This document shows, in pieces, positions 63,394 through 64,000 of a stretch of 64,000 bases of DNA. The stretch's first letter is position 1. Every line of letters starts with the position of its first letter. This stretch comes from Rhizobium sp. NRK18. GTDB lineage: Bacteria > Pseudomonadota > Alphaproteobacteria > Rhizobiales > Rhizobiaceae. The translations under genes were made by a program, and so were the position numbers. The notes below the pieces were generated by a model. The model searched no databases. It saw only the letters and a list, made by a program, of their open reading frames with translations, and was not told where the DNA came from. The stretch is taken from NCBI RefSeq assembly GCF_024385575.1, contig NZ_JANFMV010000001.1, positions 893,081 to 957,080 on the forward strand, in the 5' to 3' direction.

Positions 63394-64000
<607 letters not shown>

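Overview
The window reads as a chromosomal segment of an alphaproteobacterium of the order Hyphomicrobiales, most likely family Rhizobiaceae (Rhizobium/Agrobacterium relatives). The basis is the high-GC coding style, the products (TIGR02302, DUF4167, DUF2125 and CpdR types, lysC-ptsP, a twin-helix HIG1-like protein) and gene neighbourhoods that I recognise from that family. Genus and species cannot be fixed from sequence reading alone. Almost all of the window is densely packed housekeeping DNA with short gaps.

Layout. 1-10 kb: a DUF2125 protein cut by the window edge, a ChaC-like cyclotransferase, a PlsC-like acyltransferase, a YdcF-like protein and the ftsE-ftsX division pair. These are followed by a membrane protein, hpt, the response regulator cpdR, a GNAT protein and the large Gln-rich TIGR02302 protein. 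10-19 kb: argH, lptM and lysA run towards TIGR02302 on the minus strand, with tlpA and a GST divergent from them. Next come an EAL phosphodiesterase and the hbd/etfA/etfB electron-transfer block. 19-30 kb: a rhomboid protease, cobalamin adenosyltransferase, HIG1-like protein, SDR, YihY, GluQ, an AlkA-like glycosylase, an HNH nuclease, DsbB and YqaA, then tRNA-Leu(CAA), an acyl-CoA synthetase and an acetyltransferase/flippase pair for surface polysaccharide. 30-45 kb: a DNA-ligase-associated exonuclease and ATP-dependent ligase, an accessory-looking sulfotransferase, secA, a parvulin, argJ, a GNAT protein, mutT and an MFS exporter with a divergent MarR regulator. A membrane-anchored ClpP-like protein, a small membrane protein and an orphan Flp pilin follow. 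45-62.7 kb: comF, grxC, nitrilase, DUF1178, DUF3291, ubiG, lysC-ptsP-prfA-prmC, DUF4167, clpB, an AspA-type zinc hydrolase and an M23 peptidase.

How the genes work together: argH and argJ serve arginine synthesis, and lysC and lysA the aspartate/lysine branch. ptsP is the nitrogen PTS enzyme I and sits directly behind lysC. prfA and prmC are a release factor and the methylase of its GGQ loop. ftsE/ftsX and the M23 peptidase bear on wall remodelling at division. etfA/etfB and hbd serve acyl-CoA oxidation or polyhydroxybutyrate-linked metabolism. tlpA, dsbB and grxC handle thiols.

The most unusual part is the right end. From about 63.16 kb there is a good rRNA-operon promoter and a leader of the alphaproteobacterial type. 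Instead of a 16S gene, the leader joins directly to the middle of a 23S rRNA gene (domains IV-V). That 23S piece reads as gammaproteobacterial rather than alphaproteobacterial and lacks the P-loop segment. A chimeric assembly end is the likeliest explanation, but it should be checked. I saw no CRISPR array, insertion sequence, prophage or recognisable defence system.
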